From positions 1 through 64,000 of the forward strand of contig PHAB01000009.1 of assembly GCA_002840275.1 (NCBI GenBank): DNA of 64,000 bases, given 5' to 3'. Below, in pieces: positions 16,524 to 25,927 of the stretch. A model generated the notes under the pieces. It saw only the letters and a program-made list of their open reading frames with translations, was not told the origin of the DNA and did not search any database. Numbering within the stretch: the first letter of the stretch is position 1; each line of letters starts with the position of its first letter. Source of the DNA: Firmicutes bacterium HGW-Firmicutes-14 (GTDB taxonomy: Bacteria; Bacillota; Thermincolia; Thermincolales; UBA2595). The position numbers and the translations under genes are program-made.

Positions 16524-17954
16524 TTAAGGAGCTATGCCGATAGCAGGCCAATATAGAGTGCTTATCAAAACGAGGATAATTATCAGGGCCAGGTAAGATA
16601 AAAGCCCGGTTTTAATCAGGTCAGATGATGAATAATAACCATAACTGAAGGTAACTACAAAGGATGGAGACTGGCTCGGCAGAATTAAGCCCAGACAGCT
16701 GGCCGCAACCGTCAGGAGAACCAGCCATAATGGTGAAATCTCATGAGCAGCGGCCAGGGAAATGATTACCGGCAGAAAACCGGCCAGCAGAGAATTCATG
16801 TTGTTCAGCCCCAGCCTCAGCAGGATACAGGAAATGGCTACCGCTACAGCCACAAAAGGGGCTGGCTGGCCAGCAATAACGCCGCTCAGCACACCCGCTA
16901 TCCACTGGGCAGTTCCTGTCTGTTCAAGGGCATTGGCCATAGCCAGGCTTATACTGAATAAGATTAATACACTCCAGTCAACTTCCCTGATAGCCTGTTT
17001 CCATTCAAGAAGACTTATTCCCGGAAGAAAAATCGCCGATGCTGCTAACAAGGCGGTAAACTCCTTCTGAAGCTGGATAGCCCCTTCGGCGAACCAGGCT
17101 AAAAGCATTAGGAGAAGTATGACCATGATTTTGACTTCCCCGCCCCTTAAGCCCCCGAGTTCCTTTACTTTTTCAGCCACATAGGCCTGGCTCCGGGGCG
17201 CGCTTTCCCCCGGGGGAAACAGCAGGATAAGTATTGTCCATGCTGAAATAACTGATAGGATACTGAAGGGCATGAAGACTGTCATCCACTTCAGGAATGT
17301 AAGTCCGGCGCCGAGGGCTTCGTTAATATAGCCCGAAGCATAGATCAGGGATGAAGCACCGGTCATGAAACTGAGGGCACCCAGGATGGAAGCATAGGTA
17401 ATCCCTATAAATGAGGCCTTGCCAAAATTACCTGCCCCCTCATTTTTAGAGGCCTCTATCATGCCTCCCAGGATGGGGACAACCAGGGTTACCCGTCCAA
17501 TAATAGTAGGTACAATCAGGACCAGGGCATAAACGGTAAACATACTCATGAGCACTACCATTTTTAAATTACCGTTTGCCAGTTTTAACAGGTTCAGGGC
17601 AATACGGTTGGCCAGCCCCGTTCTTTCCACAGCCTGTCCGATAAGAAGCACCGACATAATCATCCAAATAACAGGTTTTCCCAGGTAAGCGGCAGCAGCA
17701 TCAAAAGACAAAACCCCGCACAAGACCAGACTTAAAAGTATCATCACTGAAGTAAATGCCGGGTGGACGGTATTCGTAGCCCATAATATGCTCGCTGCCA
17801 CAAGAATGCCTACAGTCTGCCTTCCCTGCTGGCTTAAATCCGTGGAAGCCAGCAGGAAATATACCAGTATACCGGTGATGACCGCTGCCGTAAACAGCAG
17901 GAACTGTTTCTTGTTTCCTGCCGTTGCATTCGAACAATTTACTATATCACTCAT
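16524..17954 (-). CDS. DASS/SLC13-family anion symporter
   Basis: About 476 aa from ATG 17954, which overlaps the preceding stop as ATGA. The longer open frame starts at 18011 but has no membrane signal there. It has about 12 hydrophobic segments with the divalent anion:sodium symporter pattern (TSVMILLSLV, MTGASSLIYASG, and RLGLNNMNSLLAGFLPV near the end, where the SNT-type sodium/carboxylate motif sits). Likely imports or exchanges a dicarboxylate or related acid. Placed between the NCS2 permease and the M29-like gene, it is one more carrier in an island that already has two TTT systems. Confidence 0.85.
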   Translation of the reverse strand: MSDIVNCSNATAGNKKQFLLFTAAVITGILVYFLLASTDLSQQGRQTVGILVAASILWATNTVHPAFTSVMILLSLVLCGVLSFDAAAAYLGKPVIWMIMSVLLIGQAVERTGLANRIALNLLKLANGNLKMVVLMSMFTVYALVLIVPTIIGRVTLVVPILGGMIEASKNEGAGNFGKASFIGITYASILGALSFMTGASSLIYASGYINEALGAGLTFLKWMTVFMPFSILSVISAWTILILLFPPGESAPRSQAYVAEKVKELGGLRGGEVKIMVILLLMLLAWFAEGAIQLQKEFTALLAASAIFLPGISLLEWKQAIREVDWSVLILFSISLAMANALEQTGTAQWIAGVLSGVIAGQPAPFVAVAVAISCILLRLGLNNMNSLLAGFLPVIISLAAAHEISPLWLVLLTVAASCLGLILPSQSPSFVVTFSYGYYSSSDLIKTGLLSYLALIIILVLISTLYWPAIGIAP

Positions 17955-19315
17955 TTGGCTACCGCCTTCTGCCTTCCGGCCGGCAGGACCAGCTGCTCCA
18001 AAATAATGCATACCAGGGTACCCAGGACAAAACCGTTTCCAAGCAGGTATTTTAAAAATACAGGCAGACCGTCTAAGTCACTGCCGGAAAAAAACATTAT
18101 CCCGATCCCGAATATGACTGAAAGTCCGATAATATACATCTCCCGGCTGCTGCTGCACACCTGGAAGTAGTTTAAAAACCCGTGGCACAGGAGCTGGGCA
18201 AAAATGCACAACAGCACCGCATAACCCACAAAGGGAGGAATAGCTGCCAGGAACATGCCAATCTTTGGTACAAGTCCCATAATGATCATTAATACGGCAT
18301 AACCAATCAGGGGATACTTTGATGCCACACCGGTTACCCTGAGAAACCCGGCTGAACCCACAAAAGGCACAAATCCTATAGTAGAACCGAGTCCGGCGAA
18401 TATATCCGCCAGTCCCGTAGCAATACACCCTTTGTTATAGGTATCTGAGGTAACCTTTGCCCCGGTAAGCCTCCCTACCGATGACACACCTGCTGAGAGA
18501 TTGGAAATAAGCAGAACCCCAACAACTACACTGGTCGCAATGACCCCCGAATCTACGGTCGGAGTCCCCCAGGCAAATACCTCAGGTACAGAAAAAACCC
18601 CTGTCACTGCAACCGGTTTGGGTGCCATGCCCATTATCCCGGCCAGAATCCAGCCGCCTGCCGCTCCCAGCAAAATTGAAATTGTCCGCCAAAAGCCTGT
18701 TGCCCTGGTAGAAAAAACAGCTGTAAAGATTATGATAACCAGGGAAATTGCTGCCGCTTTCCAGTTTATCCCCTCACCCTGGGTTCCTACCCCCATAGCA
18801 CCTTTCATAAAAGGACCACTGAGCTGCAATACCAGGAGGACCATAACTGTGCCGTTTACAGCCGGAGTAAACAGGACCATTAGTTTGTCGGCAAGCCTGA
18901 AGATACCCATTAAAATCAGTACCATCCCTGCCATTAACAAGCCAAACTCCAGGTCTGTCCTAAGGATGGTCAGAGATTTTCCCGTAGCAGAGGCAATTCC
19001 TGCCATACTTATGAACAGCCCCAGCCACATTCCGCCGGCACCTTCAAGCACGGGAAGCCTATGACCAATGTATATCTGCAGGAGACAGGCCAGACCAGAA
19101 ACAAGAAAAGTCCGCTGGGCTAACTGGGCAATTTCCAGTTCAGTTAGTCCCAGGCTGATTCCCAGGACAGCAGGGACAACTATAACATTGGCCAGGGAAA
19201 AAAACATCCACTGAAAACTGTAAAAAAGATTTTTTGAGAATTCCGGCTTGTCATCTATTCCATAATAAATTTTATCTTGTTCTGAACCTGCAGGATTTGT
19301 CAATACGCAAACCAC
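17951..19315 (-). CDS. NCS2-family nucleobase/xanthine-uracil permease
   Basis: 454 aa with about 14 hydrophobic segments. The NCS2 layout is visible: an N-terminal half with IYIGHRLPVLEGAGG and a second half with STIGFVPFVGSAGFLRVTGVASKYP, corresponding to the signature region before TM10. Family members carry xanthine, urate, uracil or related ring compounds with protons. Its presence hints that an N-heterocycle is among the island's substrates. The reading frame begins with GTG at 19315, but GAGGAG overlaps that codon. TTG at 19303 fits better. Confidence 0.87.
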   Translation of the reverse strand: MVCVLTNPAGSEQDKIYYGIDDKPEFSKNLFYSFQWMFFSLANVIVVPAVLGISLGLTELEIAQLAQRTFLVSGLACLLQIYIGHRLPVLEGAGGMWLGLFISMAGIASATGKSLTILRTDLEFGLLMAGMVLILMGIFRLADKLMVLFTPAVNGTVMVLLVLQLSGPFMKGAMGVGTQGEGINWKAAAISLVIIIFTAVFSTRATGFWRTISILLGAAGGWILAGIMGMAPKPVAVTGVFSVPEVFAWGTPTVDSGVIATSVVVGVLLISNLSAGVSSVGRLTGAKVTSDTYNKGCIATGLADIFAGLGSTIGFVPFVGSAGFLRVTGVASKYPLIGYAVLMIIMGLVPKIGMFLAAIPPFVGYAVLLCIFAQLLCHGFLNYFQVCSSSREMYIIGLSVIFGIGIMFFSGSDLDGLPVFLKYLLGNGFVLGTLVCIILEQLVLPAGRQKAVAK

Positions 19316-19356
19316 TCCTCAAAGGATGCAAATAAATTAAATAGTAATTAACTCTG

Positions 19357-20790
19357 TTAATCCAGATAGTCTGTCAGTTTCATGTTGTTCAACAGGTCGA
19401 GGGGTACTTCACATACTTCGGAAAACGGCTCCCCAAACGGTTTAGTCGCATCTATTCCCATCTTTGCCGTCAGCGGTTTGCTGGAATCAAGGCTGACAGT
19501 GGGGTCAAGGGTAGCACCCATAGCGTCCGGAATTACGAAGAAATTCTTGTTGGGCTGGGTTCTGGTAGCAATCGCCCAAAGGACTTCGGAATCATTGTAA
19601 ATATCCACATCTTCATCCACTGCCACCACAAATTTTATATGCCAGTCACTGATAAATGCTGCCAGGATGGCATCCTTGGCCTCTCCGGCAACCCTTTGCT
19701 TTAACGAAATATAGCATATGTACCTGGCAACACCCGCCGGGGTCAGGTGAACAGCTTTTAGCCCTGGACAGGTGGCCCGGGCCTTTTCGAAGATAACGGC
19801 CTCCTTGGGTATAGAGCCAATCAGGGCCTGTTCGGAATGCCCCAGGAATGCTGATTGGTAATAGGCATCTTTCCTCATAGTAATAGCAGTTATTTTGGTC
19901 ATTGGGTCAAACCGCTTGGCAACCTGCCCGCCCCTGATAGTCTTATAATACCTGGTATGTTCACCTATGGGGCCTTCTTCCAGTATTTCTGACGGGTCGA
20001 CTTCACCTTCAATAATCATTTCCGCATCTGCCGGAACCATAAAATCACTGCCCCAGGTTTGTGACGGCACGAGACGTACAGGTGCCTGCATAGAGGCACC
20101 GGCTATCTCATATTCATTGGTGTCAAAGGGACCTTCCCACTGGCTGCCGAGGAAATAGGAGGGATGGTGGCCAACGACAATGGCAAAAGGAGCCTTTTCT
20201 CCTGCGTCACGGTACTGCTTGATGATCATACCTGAATGGTGATGAGGCTCAGCATGAACCGTAGTTGTGTTCCTGTCTTTGACATGGTACCTGATCATGG
20301 CCAGGTTATAGTTACCGCTTTCCCTGTTTTTGGTCACCGTGGAGCCGCCCAGGATATACGGCCCGCCGTCAAGGGAATGATGTATGGGAATGGGCAGTTT
20401 GAACAGGTCTATATCGTTTCCTTCAATGATCACTTCTTTGGCAGGGGCATCAGAGACTGGTACAGTAACCGGCTTCACCAGTTTTTTATACCTGTCCCTG
20501 AGCTCAAATACCAACCCCATCTTATAGTCATCAGGATTAAGATCCAAGGCCATGCTCAGCTTTTTCCTGGTGGAAAAGGCATTAAACACAAGCGGGTACT
20601 TACAGGGATCACCATTTAAGTCTTTAGGGTCTTCAAATATCACCATAGGATATCTGCCTTCAAGCTCCAGCTTTCTCAGCAGAGTGGTGGCTTCAAACCT
20701 CGGATCCACCGATTTCTTCTTCACACGTATGAGTTCATCATTGCCGTAGGCTTCTAATTGTCTAATATAGGTTCGTAAGTCTTTGACCAT
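19357..20790 (-). CDS. UbiD-family prFMN-dependent (de)carboxylase
   Basis: 477 aa, normal length for UbiD enzymes. These remove or add a carboxyl group on aromatic, heteroaromatic or acrylic acids using prenylated FMN made by UbiX. Typical segments are LFKLPIPIHHSLDGGPYI, the prFMN-binding region with TVTKNRESGNYNLAMIRYHV, the acidic AEMIIEGEVDP stretch and EEGPIGEHTRYY. The cognate UbiX is encoded in the same island at 29470. The gene lies between the LeuCD-like pair and the NCS2 permease. Sequence alone does not distinguish aromatic from heteroaromatic substrates. Confidence 0.92.
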   Translation of the reverse strand: MVKDLRTYIRQLEAYGNDELIRVKKKSVDPRFEATTLLRKLELEGRYPMVIFEDPKDLNGDPCKYPLVFNAFSTRKKLSMALDLNPDDYKMGLVFELRDRYKKLVKPVTVPVSDAPAKEVIIEGNDIDLFKLPIPIHHSLDGGPYILGGSTVTKNRESGNYNLAMIRYHVKDRNTTTVHAEPHHHSGMIIKQYRDAGEKAPFAIVVGHHPSYFLGSQWEGPFDTNEYEIAGASMQAPVRLVPSQTWGSDFMVPADAEMIIEGEVDPSEILEEGPIGEHTRYYKTIRGGQVAKRFDPMTKITAITMRKDAYYQSAFLGHSEQALIGSIPKEAVIFEKARATCPGLKAVHLTPAGVARYICYISLKQRVAGEAKDAILAAFISDWHIKFVVAVDEDVDIYNDSEVLWAIATRTQPNKNFFVIPDAMGATLDPTVSLDSSKPLTAKMGIDATKPFGEPFSEVCEVPLDLLNNMKLTDYLD

Positions 20791-20816
20791 AATGTCCCTC
20801 CTATGTATGATTCCTC

Positions 20817-21308
20817 TTATTTATTTTTTTCTTTATAATAGTTAATTGCTCCGCCTGCATTAACAATATCCATGATCAGCTGCGGATGGGGTATGAATTT
20901 TAATTCTTCCCCGGTATTTACCTTTCTGATGATACCCTTGGTCAATTCGACTTCCAATTCTTCTCCCTCTTCTACCCATTTGGAAATCCCTTTAACAGCC
21001 ACAACGGGAAGGGCATTGTTGATGGCATTGCGAAAAAACGTCCGGGAGAATGAGTCTGCCAGGATGGCAGCCAGACCCGCATACCTGAGAGCCATGGCCG
21101 CCTGCTCCCTGGCGGAACCGGTCCCGAAGTTCTGGCCGGCAACGATAAGGTCACCTTTTTGGACCTTTTCAGCAAAGCCGTCACCCATACCCTCCATAAC
21201 ATGTTTGGCAACTTCTTCAGGATCAAAATGAACCAGGTATTTACCCGGGTAAATCACATCAGTGTCTATGTTGTCTCCATATTTCCATACCTTACCTGAA
21301 ATGTTCAC
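20817..21308 (-). CDS. Aconitase-family dehydratase small subunit (LeuD-like)
   Basis: 163 aa swivel-domain subunit. Recognised by GKYLVHFDPEE near the N-terminus, the substrate-loop motif NFGTGSAREQAAMAL and the ADSFSRTFFRNAINNALP segment. It pairs with the large subunit 3 bases upstream. In leucine synthesis LeuD isomerises isopropylmalate; related pairs act on homoaconitate, citramalate or 2,3-dimethylmalate. The island lacks leuA, so a catabolic substrate is more likely. Start GTG with GAGGAG upstream. Confidence 0.88.
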   Translation of the reverse strand: MNISGKVWKYGDNIDTDVIYPGKYLVHFDPEEVAKHVMEGMGDGFAEKVQKGDLIVAGQNFGTGSAREQAAMALRYAGLAAILADSFSRTFFRNAINNALPVVAVKGISKWVEEGEELEVELTKGIIRKVNTGEELKFIPHPQLIMDIVNAGGAINYYKEKNK

Positions 21309-21311
21309 TCT

Positions 21312-22577
21312 CTAGCTCACTCCTCTCGGGTCTGTTATTTCCCCTGTGATAGCTGAAGCTATAACCGCAGCCGGAGAGGCAAGGTAAATCTCCCCATCCT
21401 TGCTGCCCATCCTGCCCCTAAAGTTCCTGTTGGAAGAAGATATACAAACTTCACCGGCGGCGATTAGCCCCAGGTGTCCTCCCACACAGGCGCCACATGT
21501 AGCGTTTGTTATAGTAGCCCCGGCATCCATGAAAATCTTCAGGTAACCCTTTTCCATTGCCTTATTATATATTTCATTTGAAGCAGGAGTAACGATAAGT
21601 CTGACCTTAGGTGATATTGTTTTTCCCCTGAGCATGTCAGCGGCTATTTTCAGGTCTTCCATCCTGCCGTTGGTGCAGGACCCCAGGAAAGCCTGGTTTA
21701 CCTTCTTCCCTTCGGCTTCTTTGACCGTAGCAGCATTGGAAGGTGTATGGGGCATTGAAATCATAGGCACCATGTCACTGACATCCACATCATATACTGC
21801 TTCATAAGAGGCATCCTGGTCCGGTGTTACCAATTCATATGGTTCACCTTTAAGAGCCTTCTTCAGGTAAGCATCTGTAATTTCATCACATTCAACCAGG
21901 CAGGCCTTCACACCCATCTCCAAAGCCATGTCCGCCAGGCATTCTCTGCTGTCCATACTCATCTCATGGATAATATTCCCGCCAAGTTCCAGGCTCCTGT
22001 AAAGAAGCTCTCCGTCTTTAAATTTGCCAAGCAGGTAAATTGAAATGTCTTTTGCCGATACCCACTCAGGCAGCTTCCCGGTTAGGTTTACCCTTACAGT
22101 TTCAGGTACCACAAACCAGAGTTTCCCGGTTCCCAGGGCAATTGCCACATCGGTAACACCCAGTCCGGTGCCGAATGCTCCGGCAGCGCCGTATGTCGTG
22201 GCATGGGAATCGGGGGCGACAATAATCTGTCCCGGTTTGACGTGTCCTTTTTCCATCATGACTTGGTGGCATATTCCGCCGCGTCCTATTTCGTAATAGT
22301 TTTCAATACTCATCCGCTCAGCAAATTCCCGGGTGATTTTCAGGTTTTCTGCTGCGGCAACAGTATTGGCCGGTACAAAATGGTCCGGTATTATTATGCA
22401 ATCAACACCGTCAGCTATTTTGTCTGTACCCAGCGCATTGAAAGGTCTTTGAATTCCCGGTGTTCCCACATCATGCAGCATTACCGCATCTACCGCGCAT
22501 TCCACAATCTCCCCTGGGACTACTGAATCTTTGCCGGCATGTTTGGCCATAATTTTTTCAATGATATTCATACCCAT
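21312..22577 (-). CDS. Aconitase-family dehydratase large subunit (LeuC-like)
   Basis: 421 aa, with the short LeuC architecture of archaeal and clostridial enzymes. The three 4Fe-4S cysteines are in FLGSCTNGRM and NATCGACVGGH. PDSHATTYGAAGAFGTG and NRNFRGRMG are the usual substrate-contact segments. It would catalyse hydration/dehydration or isomerisation of a branched hydroxy-polycarboxylate with the LeuD-like subunit. The stop and the next start are 3 bases apart. It is grouped with a LeuB-like dehydrogenase, giving an isomerise-then-oxidise pair. Confidence 0.92.
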   Translation of the reverse strand: MGMNIIEKIMAKHAGKDSVVPGEIVECAVDAVMLHDVGTPGIQRPFNALGTDKIADGVDCIIIPDHFVPANTVAAAENLKITREFAERMSIENYYEIGRGGICHQVMMEKGHVKPGQIIVAPDSHATTYGAAGAFGTGLGVTDVAIALGTGKLWFVVPETVRVNLTGKLPEWVSAKDISIYLLGKFKDGELLYRSLELGGNIIHEMSMDSRECLADMALEMGVKACLVECDEITDAYLKKALKGEPYELVTPDQDASYEAVYDVDVSDMVPMISMPHTPSNAATVKEAEGKKVNQAFLGSCTNGRMEDLKIAADMLRGKTISPKVRLIVTPASNEIYNKAMEKGYLKIFMDAGATITNATCGACVGGHLGLIAAGEVCISSSNRNFRGRMGSKDGEIYLASPAAVIASAITGEITDPRGVS

Positions 22578-22586
22578 CTGTTTTTC

Positions 22587-23621
22587 CTACCCCCTTATCT
22601 TGTTGCAGATAGCCTCCACCATTTCACCGGTCGAATTGTTTCCGCCATTCTCCCTGACCACAATCTTCTGCTCTCCCAGCACCTTCTTAATGCCGTCTCT
22701 CATAACTTTTGCCGCTTCCAGTTCCCCCAGGTGTTCAAGCATCATAACACCACAAAGGATAGTAGGCACAGGGTTGACAATCCCCGGTTCCTTAATCTGC
22801 AGTTTAGCTTCATGTATTGGTCTGAAAATCGCACAATCAGCCCCGATATTGGCTGTAGGCACCATACTGCTGACCAGGGCAGCGGCCTCATCTGAAACCA
22901 CATCACCATACATGTTGGTAGTCAGCAGGATATCATAGTCTTCCGGGTTGGCGATAAGCTTATTGGCCACACCGTCAACATATTCGTCTGTAAGCTGGAT
23001 CTCGGGATATTCCTCAGCCACCTTTTTGACAGTATCCAGGAACAGCCCGCAGCCCATCCTCAGCACATTAGCCTTATGGGCAACCGTAACTTTTTTCCGT
23101 TTCTGTCTCCTGGCCAGTTCAAAGGCATAGCGGGCAATCCGTTCTGATTTGTCTTCCGAAATAACCCGGAAGGACATAACCAACCCCGGTTTGGGCATGA
23201 ACTCTCCATAACCCTGGTAAAGGTTCCTGTCAGCCAGGAAACCTTCAGTATTCTCCCTGACCACAATAATGTCCATGTCTTCCTTCAGTGACCATACACC
23301 GGGAAACGACTGAATAGGCCGGACATCGGCATAAACGTCAAAGGTTTTCCTGATCACTCCCATAGGACTTGGCGGTGGAACCAGTCCGGTTGACATGGCG
23401 CCAAGTAAAGTAGCATCAGCTTTTCTGACCCCTTCAATAGCCTCTTCCGGCAATGGTTCTCCAAATTCCTTATATGCCGTATGACCTACTGTAAATTCGT
23501 TGAATTCCATTTTGAAGGTCCCCTGTTTCTCAATAACGGCTTCCAAAACAGCCTTAGTAGCATCGACCACCTCCGGACCGATTCCGTCGCCGCCCAGGAG
23601 AGCAATATTATAAGTTTTCAT
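22587..23621 (-). CDS. Isocitrate/isopropylmalate dehydrogenase-family protein
   Basis: 344 aa beta-decarboxylating dehydrogenase. Visible: GGDGIGPEVV at the N-terminus, RENTEGFLADRN, the metal/substrate stretch with TTNMYGDVVSDEAAALV, and a C-terminal NAD-contact region. It oxidises a 2-hydroxyacid carrying a neighbouring carboxylate and releases CO2, giving a 2-oxo acid. Directly upstream of the LeuCD-like genes (9-base gap), it should use their product. It is related to LeuB, tartrate and homoisocitrate dehydrogenases, and the exact substrate cannot be assigned. Confidence 0.88.
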   Translation of the reverse strand: MKTYNIALLGGDGIGPEVVDATKAVLEAVIEKQGTFKMEFNEFTVGHTAYKEFGEPLPEEAIEGVRKADATLLGAMSTGLVPPPSPMGVIRKTFDVYADVRPIQSFPGVWSLKEDMDIIVVRENTEGFLADRNLYQGYGEFMPKPGLVMSFRVISEDKSERIARYAFELARRQKRKKVTVAHKANVLRMGCGLFLDTVKKVAEEYPEIQLTDEYVDGVANKLIANPEDYDILLTTNMYGDVVSDEAAALVSSMVPTANIGADCAIFRPIHEAKLQIKEPGIVNPVPTILCGVMMLEHLGELEAAKVMRDGIKKVLGEQKIVVRENGGNNSTGEMVEAICNKIRG

Positions 23622-23656
23622 TTATCACCCTTCCCTTCAATTCTTCAATTCTTCAA

Positions 23657-24940
23657 TTACTTAAGAAATATCTCGTCATCAGGAAGCAGTTCGGGATGTG
23701 CTGAAGCCAGCGCTTTGAAGTGGTCAACATCATTATCCCGTTCATGCATTGTGATAGCATTGGCCGGACAAACCTGGCTGCACAGGCTGCAGCCGGCACA
23801 CCGCTCATTCTTGAAAATTGCTTTCCTGTGCATTTCGATCACATCATACCAGCAGACCTTTTTACATCTGCCACAGCCCACACATTTCTTCAGATCAACC
23901 TCCGCATACAGCGGTTTCACCTTATCCACCAGATCTTTATTGTTGTAGATCTGATTAAGGGCTTTATCGGCAAAATCACTTATGGTCTTATAACCTTTCC
24001 GGTCCATAAAGGATGCCATGCCTCCGAGAATCTCATTAACATATCCCAGCCCCCTCAGCATAACCGGTGTACAGTACTGGACCCCGTCGGCGCCGGCCAT
24101 GATAAATTCGATGGCATCCTCCCAGGCAGCTGCTCCGCGGCCGCCCATGACCCCAAAGTTTGTCTTGGCCGCTACCTCTGAAATCCATCTTAAGACAAGG
24201 GATTTTGCCCATGGTCCTGTCCCGGGAGCAGGTCCATAGTTAACCGGTTTTCCGGTTTCAATATCAACCCTCATTATTTTGTTATTGGCAAACATTGTTA
24301 CCCCATCGGCGCCGGCTCTTTCATAAGCCTTCGCCAGTTCAGCGAAATTGCTTCCGTCAGGGCTTACCTTGGCAAAAATGGGGATACCGATCTTTTTCTT
24401 GATACGTTCACATATCATGGCTCCCTCTAAAGGGTTATTAGTATAATAGATACCTATCTTGGCATATTCAGGGTCCTGGCTCAGACCTTCAGGCGGAAAC
24501 GGGCAGCAGAAGTTGAGTTCCAGGGCATCACAGCCGGCCTCGGCATAAAGTTCTGCAATTTCATCCCATTCAGGCCCCCTGGCGGAAAAGCTTCCGACAA
24601 GCCTGGCCCCCTTTTCCTTAACGTATTTAGCAGATTGTTCAACAATCTTCACAAATTTATAAGGGCTGAAAACAGAATTATGTTCACGGTGAATCCAGGT
24701 GAAGTTATCAGGCACCTCATAGGGTTTCTGCGGATTCTTCTTATAATCAAGCAGAGTATATAGAGGCCTCGGATAACGCTGCAGGTGCCATGGAGTAGAT
24801 GTCGTTTTAGTAATCACCACACCAAACCCGGCATCGGCACAGGCCTTTATGTGTTCTACTGTTCCGGCCAGGGGACCGGCCCCTGTCACGATAGGATTCT
24901 TCACTTCAAGAGGACCTATTTTTGTTGATAAATCTGCCAT
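23657..24940 (-). CDS. PreA-like dihydropyrimidine/dihydroorotate dehydrogenase with ferredoxin domain
   Basis: 427 aa. Residues 1 to about 340 form a TIM-barrel FMN enzyme of the dihydroorotate/dihydropyrimidine dehydrogenase type (MADLSTKIGPLEVKNPIVTG, ELNFCCPFP, IFAKVSPDGSN, GGRGAAAWEDAIEFIMAGA). Residues about 360-410 carry two 4Fe-4S clusters (CVGCGRCKKVC and CAGCSLCSQVC). It would reduce or oxidise a C=C bond in a cyclic amide or related compound. The flavoprotein partner PreT is absent here, so electrons may come from ferredoxin. It fits with the NCS2 permease and the amidase-type hydrolase, but no dihydropyrimidinase is present. Confidence 0.85.
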   Translation of the reverse strand: MADLSTKIGPLEVKNPIVTGAGPLAGTVEHIKACADAGFGVVITKTTSTPWHLQRYPRPLYTLLDYKKNPQKPYEVPDNFTWIHREHNSVFSPYKFVKIVEQSAKYVKEKGARLVGSFSARGPEWDEIAELYAEAGCDALELNFCCPFPPEGLSQDPEYAKIGIYYTNNPLEGAMICERIKKKIGIPIFAKVSPDGSNFAELAKAYERAGADGVTMFANNKIMRVDIETGKPVNYGPAPGTGPWAKSLVLRWISEVAAKTNFGVMGGRGAAAWEDAIEFIMAGADGVQYCTPVMLRGLGYVNEILGGMASFMDRKGYKTISDFADKALNQIYNNKDLVDKVKPLYAEVDLKKCVGCGRCKKVCWYDVIEMHRKAIFKNERCAGCSLCSQVCPANAITMHERDNDVDHFKALASAHPELLPDDEIFLK

Positions 24941-24993
24941 TTAAATACCCCTCCTCCAATCAGATAATAATTTAATCCCTAAAAACATATCGA

Positions 24994-25043
24994 AAAAAAG
25001 AAAAAGGGACCCTAACGGCCCCAAAACAGGATGACTGGGCCGT
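24994..25043 (-). terminator. Terminator of the GntR regulator gene
   Basis: On the minus strand ACGGCCC (25043-25037) pairs with GGGCCGT (25021-25015). The run CCCTTTTTCTTTTTTTCG follows. It separates gntR from the PreA-like gene downstream, which therefore needs its own promoter in 24941-25014. Confidence 0.75.
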
Positions 25044-25155
25044 CGGCAAATAACATTTGGCGACAATGATGTACATAAATTTTCAGCAAGAACCAAAGTT
25101 AACACCGGCGGCAGCCAGTCAAGTCTTATTCAGCATCAACTGGTATAACATTTAA

Positions 25156-25827
25156 TTAGCAGGGAAGCAGTACGTCAACCCCTGATATCTGTGAACCGAA
25201 CTTGTCCTTGATTATCCGGCAGATATGTTTTTTCATGGCAAGTTCAGCAGCATCTCCGTCTGCCTTATTCAGCGCGTCAAGCAGCTCTCTGTGCTCTTTT
25301 ATGGAAGATCTCAGACTGTCACCGGGGTACAGGTTATCCACCTGAATCAGCATAACCTTGTACCTAAGATTTTGCATAAGTTCCTGTACCAGCTTGTTTC
25401 CGCTGGCATGCAAAATCAGATCATGAAGTTCCCTGTCTTTTTGCAGGACAAATTTTATGTCCTTCTTCTCAATAGCTTCAGAAGCTTCTATATAAATCCG
25501 CTCCAGCGAAACCAACACTTCTTCCCTCTTGGGTGATTGAGTCATAAGCCTTGCTGCAAGACCCTCCAACACAGACCTTACGGTATAAATTTCGATTGCT
25601 TCTTTAACGGTCAATGTTGCTACTTCCTTCGTATACCCTTTGGCGCCGTTCACGAGCCCGTCTTTTTCAAGCCAGCTAAGGGCCTGTCTTACCGGGGTTT
25701 TGCTGACACCCAGTTCTCCGCATATATCGTCTTCCAGCAGTTTTTGACCACTAACGATTTCCCCCCTGGTAATCTTGTCCCTTAACACCATGTAAACTTG
25801 TTCGGCCAGGCTCTCCCTATTAATCAT
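25156..25827 (-). CDS. GntR-family regulator, FadR/FCD subgroup
   Basis: 223 aa. Residues 1-70 are a winged helix with the GntR pattern (QVYMVLRDKITRGEIVSGQKL, LGVSKTPVRQALSWLEKDGL). Residues about 85-215 are an all-helical FCD ligand domain with candidate metal ligands (Asp/His in DRELHDLILHASGN, and His in EHRELLDAL and MKKHI). FCD proteins usually sense organic acids and repress their catabolic genes. It sits in the middle of the island and is the only regulator seen there. AT-rich motifs upstream of several island units are possible operators. Confidence 0.92.
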   Translation of the reverse strand: MINRESLAEQVYMVLRDKITRGEIVSGQKLLEDDICGELGVSKTPVRQALSWLEKDGLVNGAKGYTKEVATLTVKEAIEIYTVRSVLEGLAARLMTQSPKREEVLVSLERIYIEASEAIEKKDIKFVLQKDRELHDLILHASGNKLVQELMQNLRYKVMLIQVDNLYPGDSLRSSIKEHRELLDALNKADGDAAELAMKKHICRIIKDKFGSQISGVDVLLPC

Positions 25828-25927
25828 TTTTTACCATCCTTCCCTATTTTGCTATAAACACTAATATAGATTATATCACATTTTTTATTAGGAATCCTGC
25901 ATCATTTACTGTTTTTTTACCAAGTTT

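Noticed and set aside
20817-23621. Leucine biosynthesis operon (leuCDB)
   Set aside because: No leuA or ilv genes alongside; the genes are embedded between UbiD and a PreA-like enzyme, which points to catabolism.
17951-24940. Standard reductive pyrimidine degradation
   Set aside because: NCS2 permease and PreA-like protein are present, but PreT, dihydropyrimidinase and beta-ureidopropionase are not.
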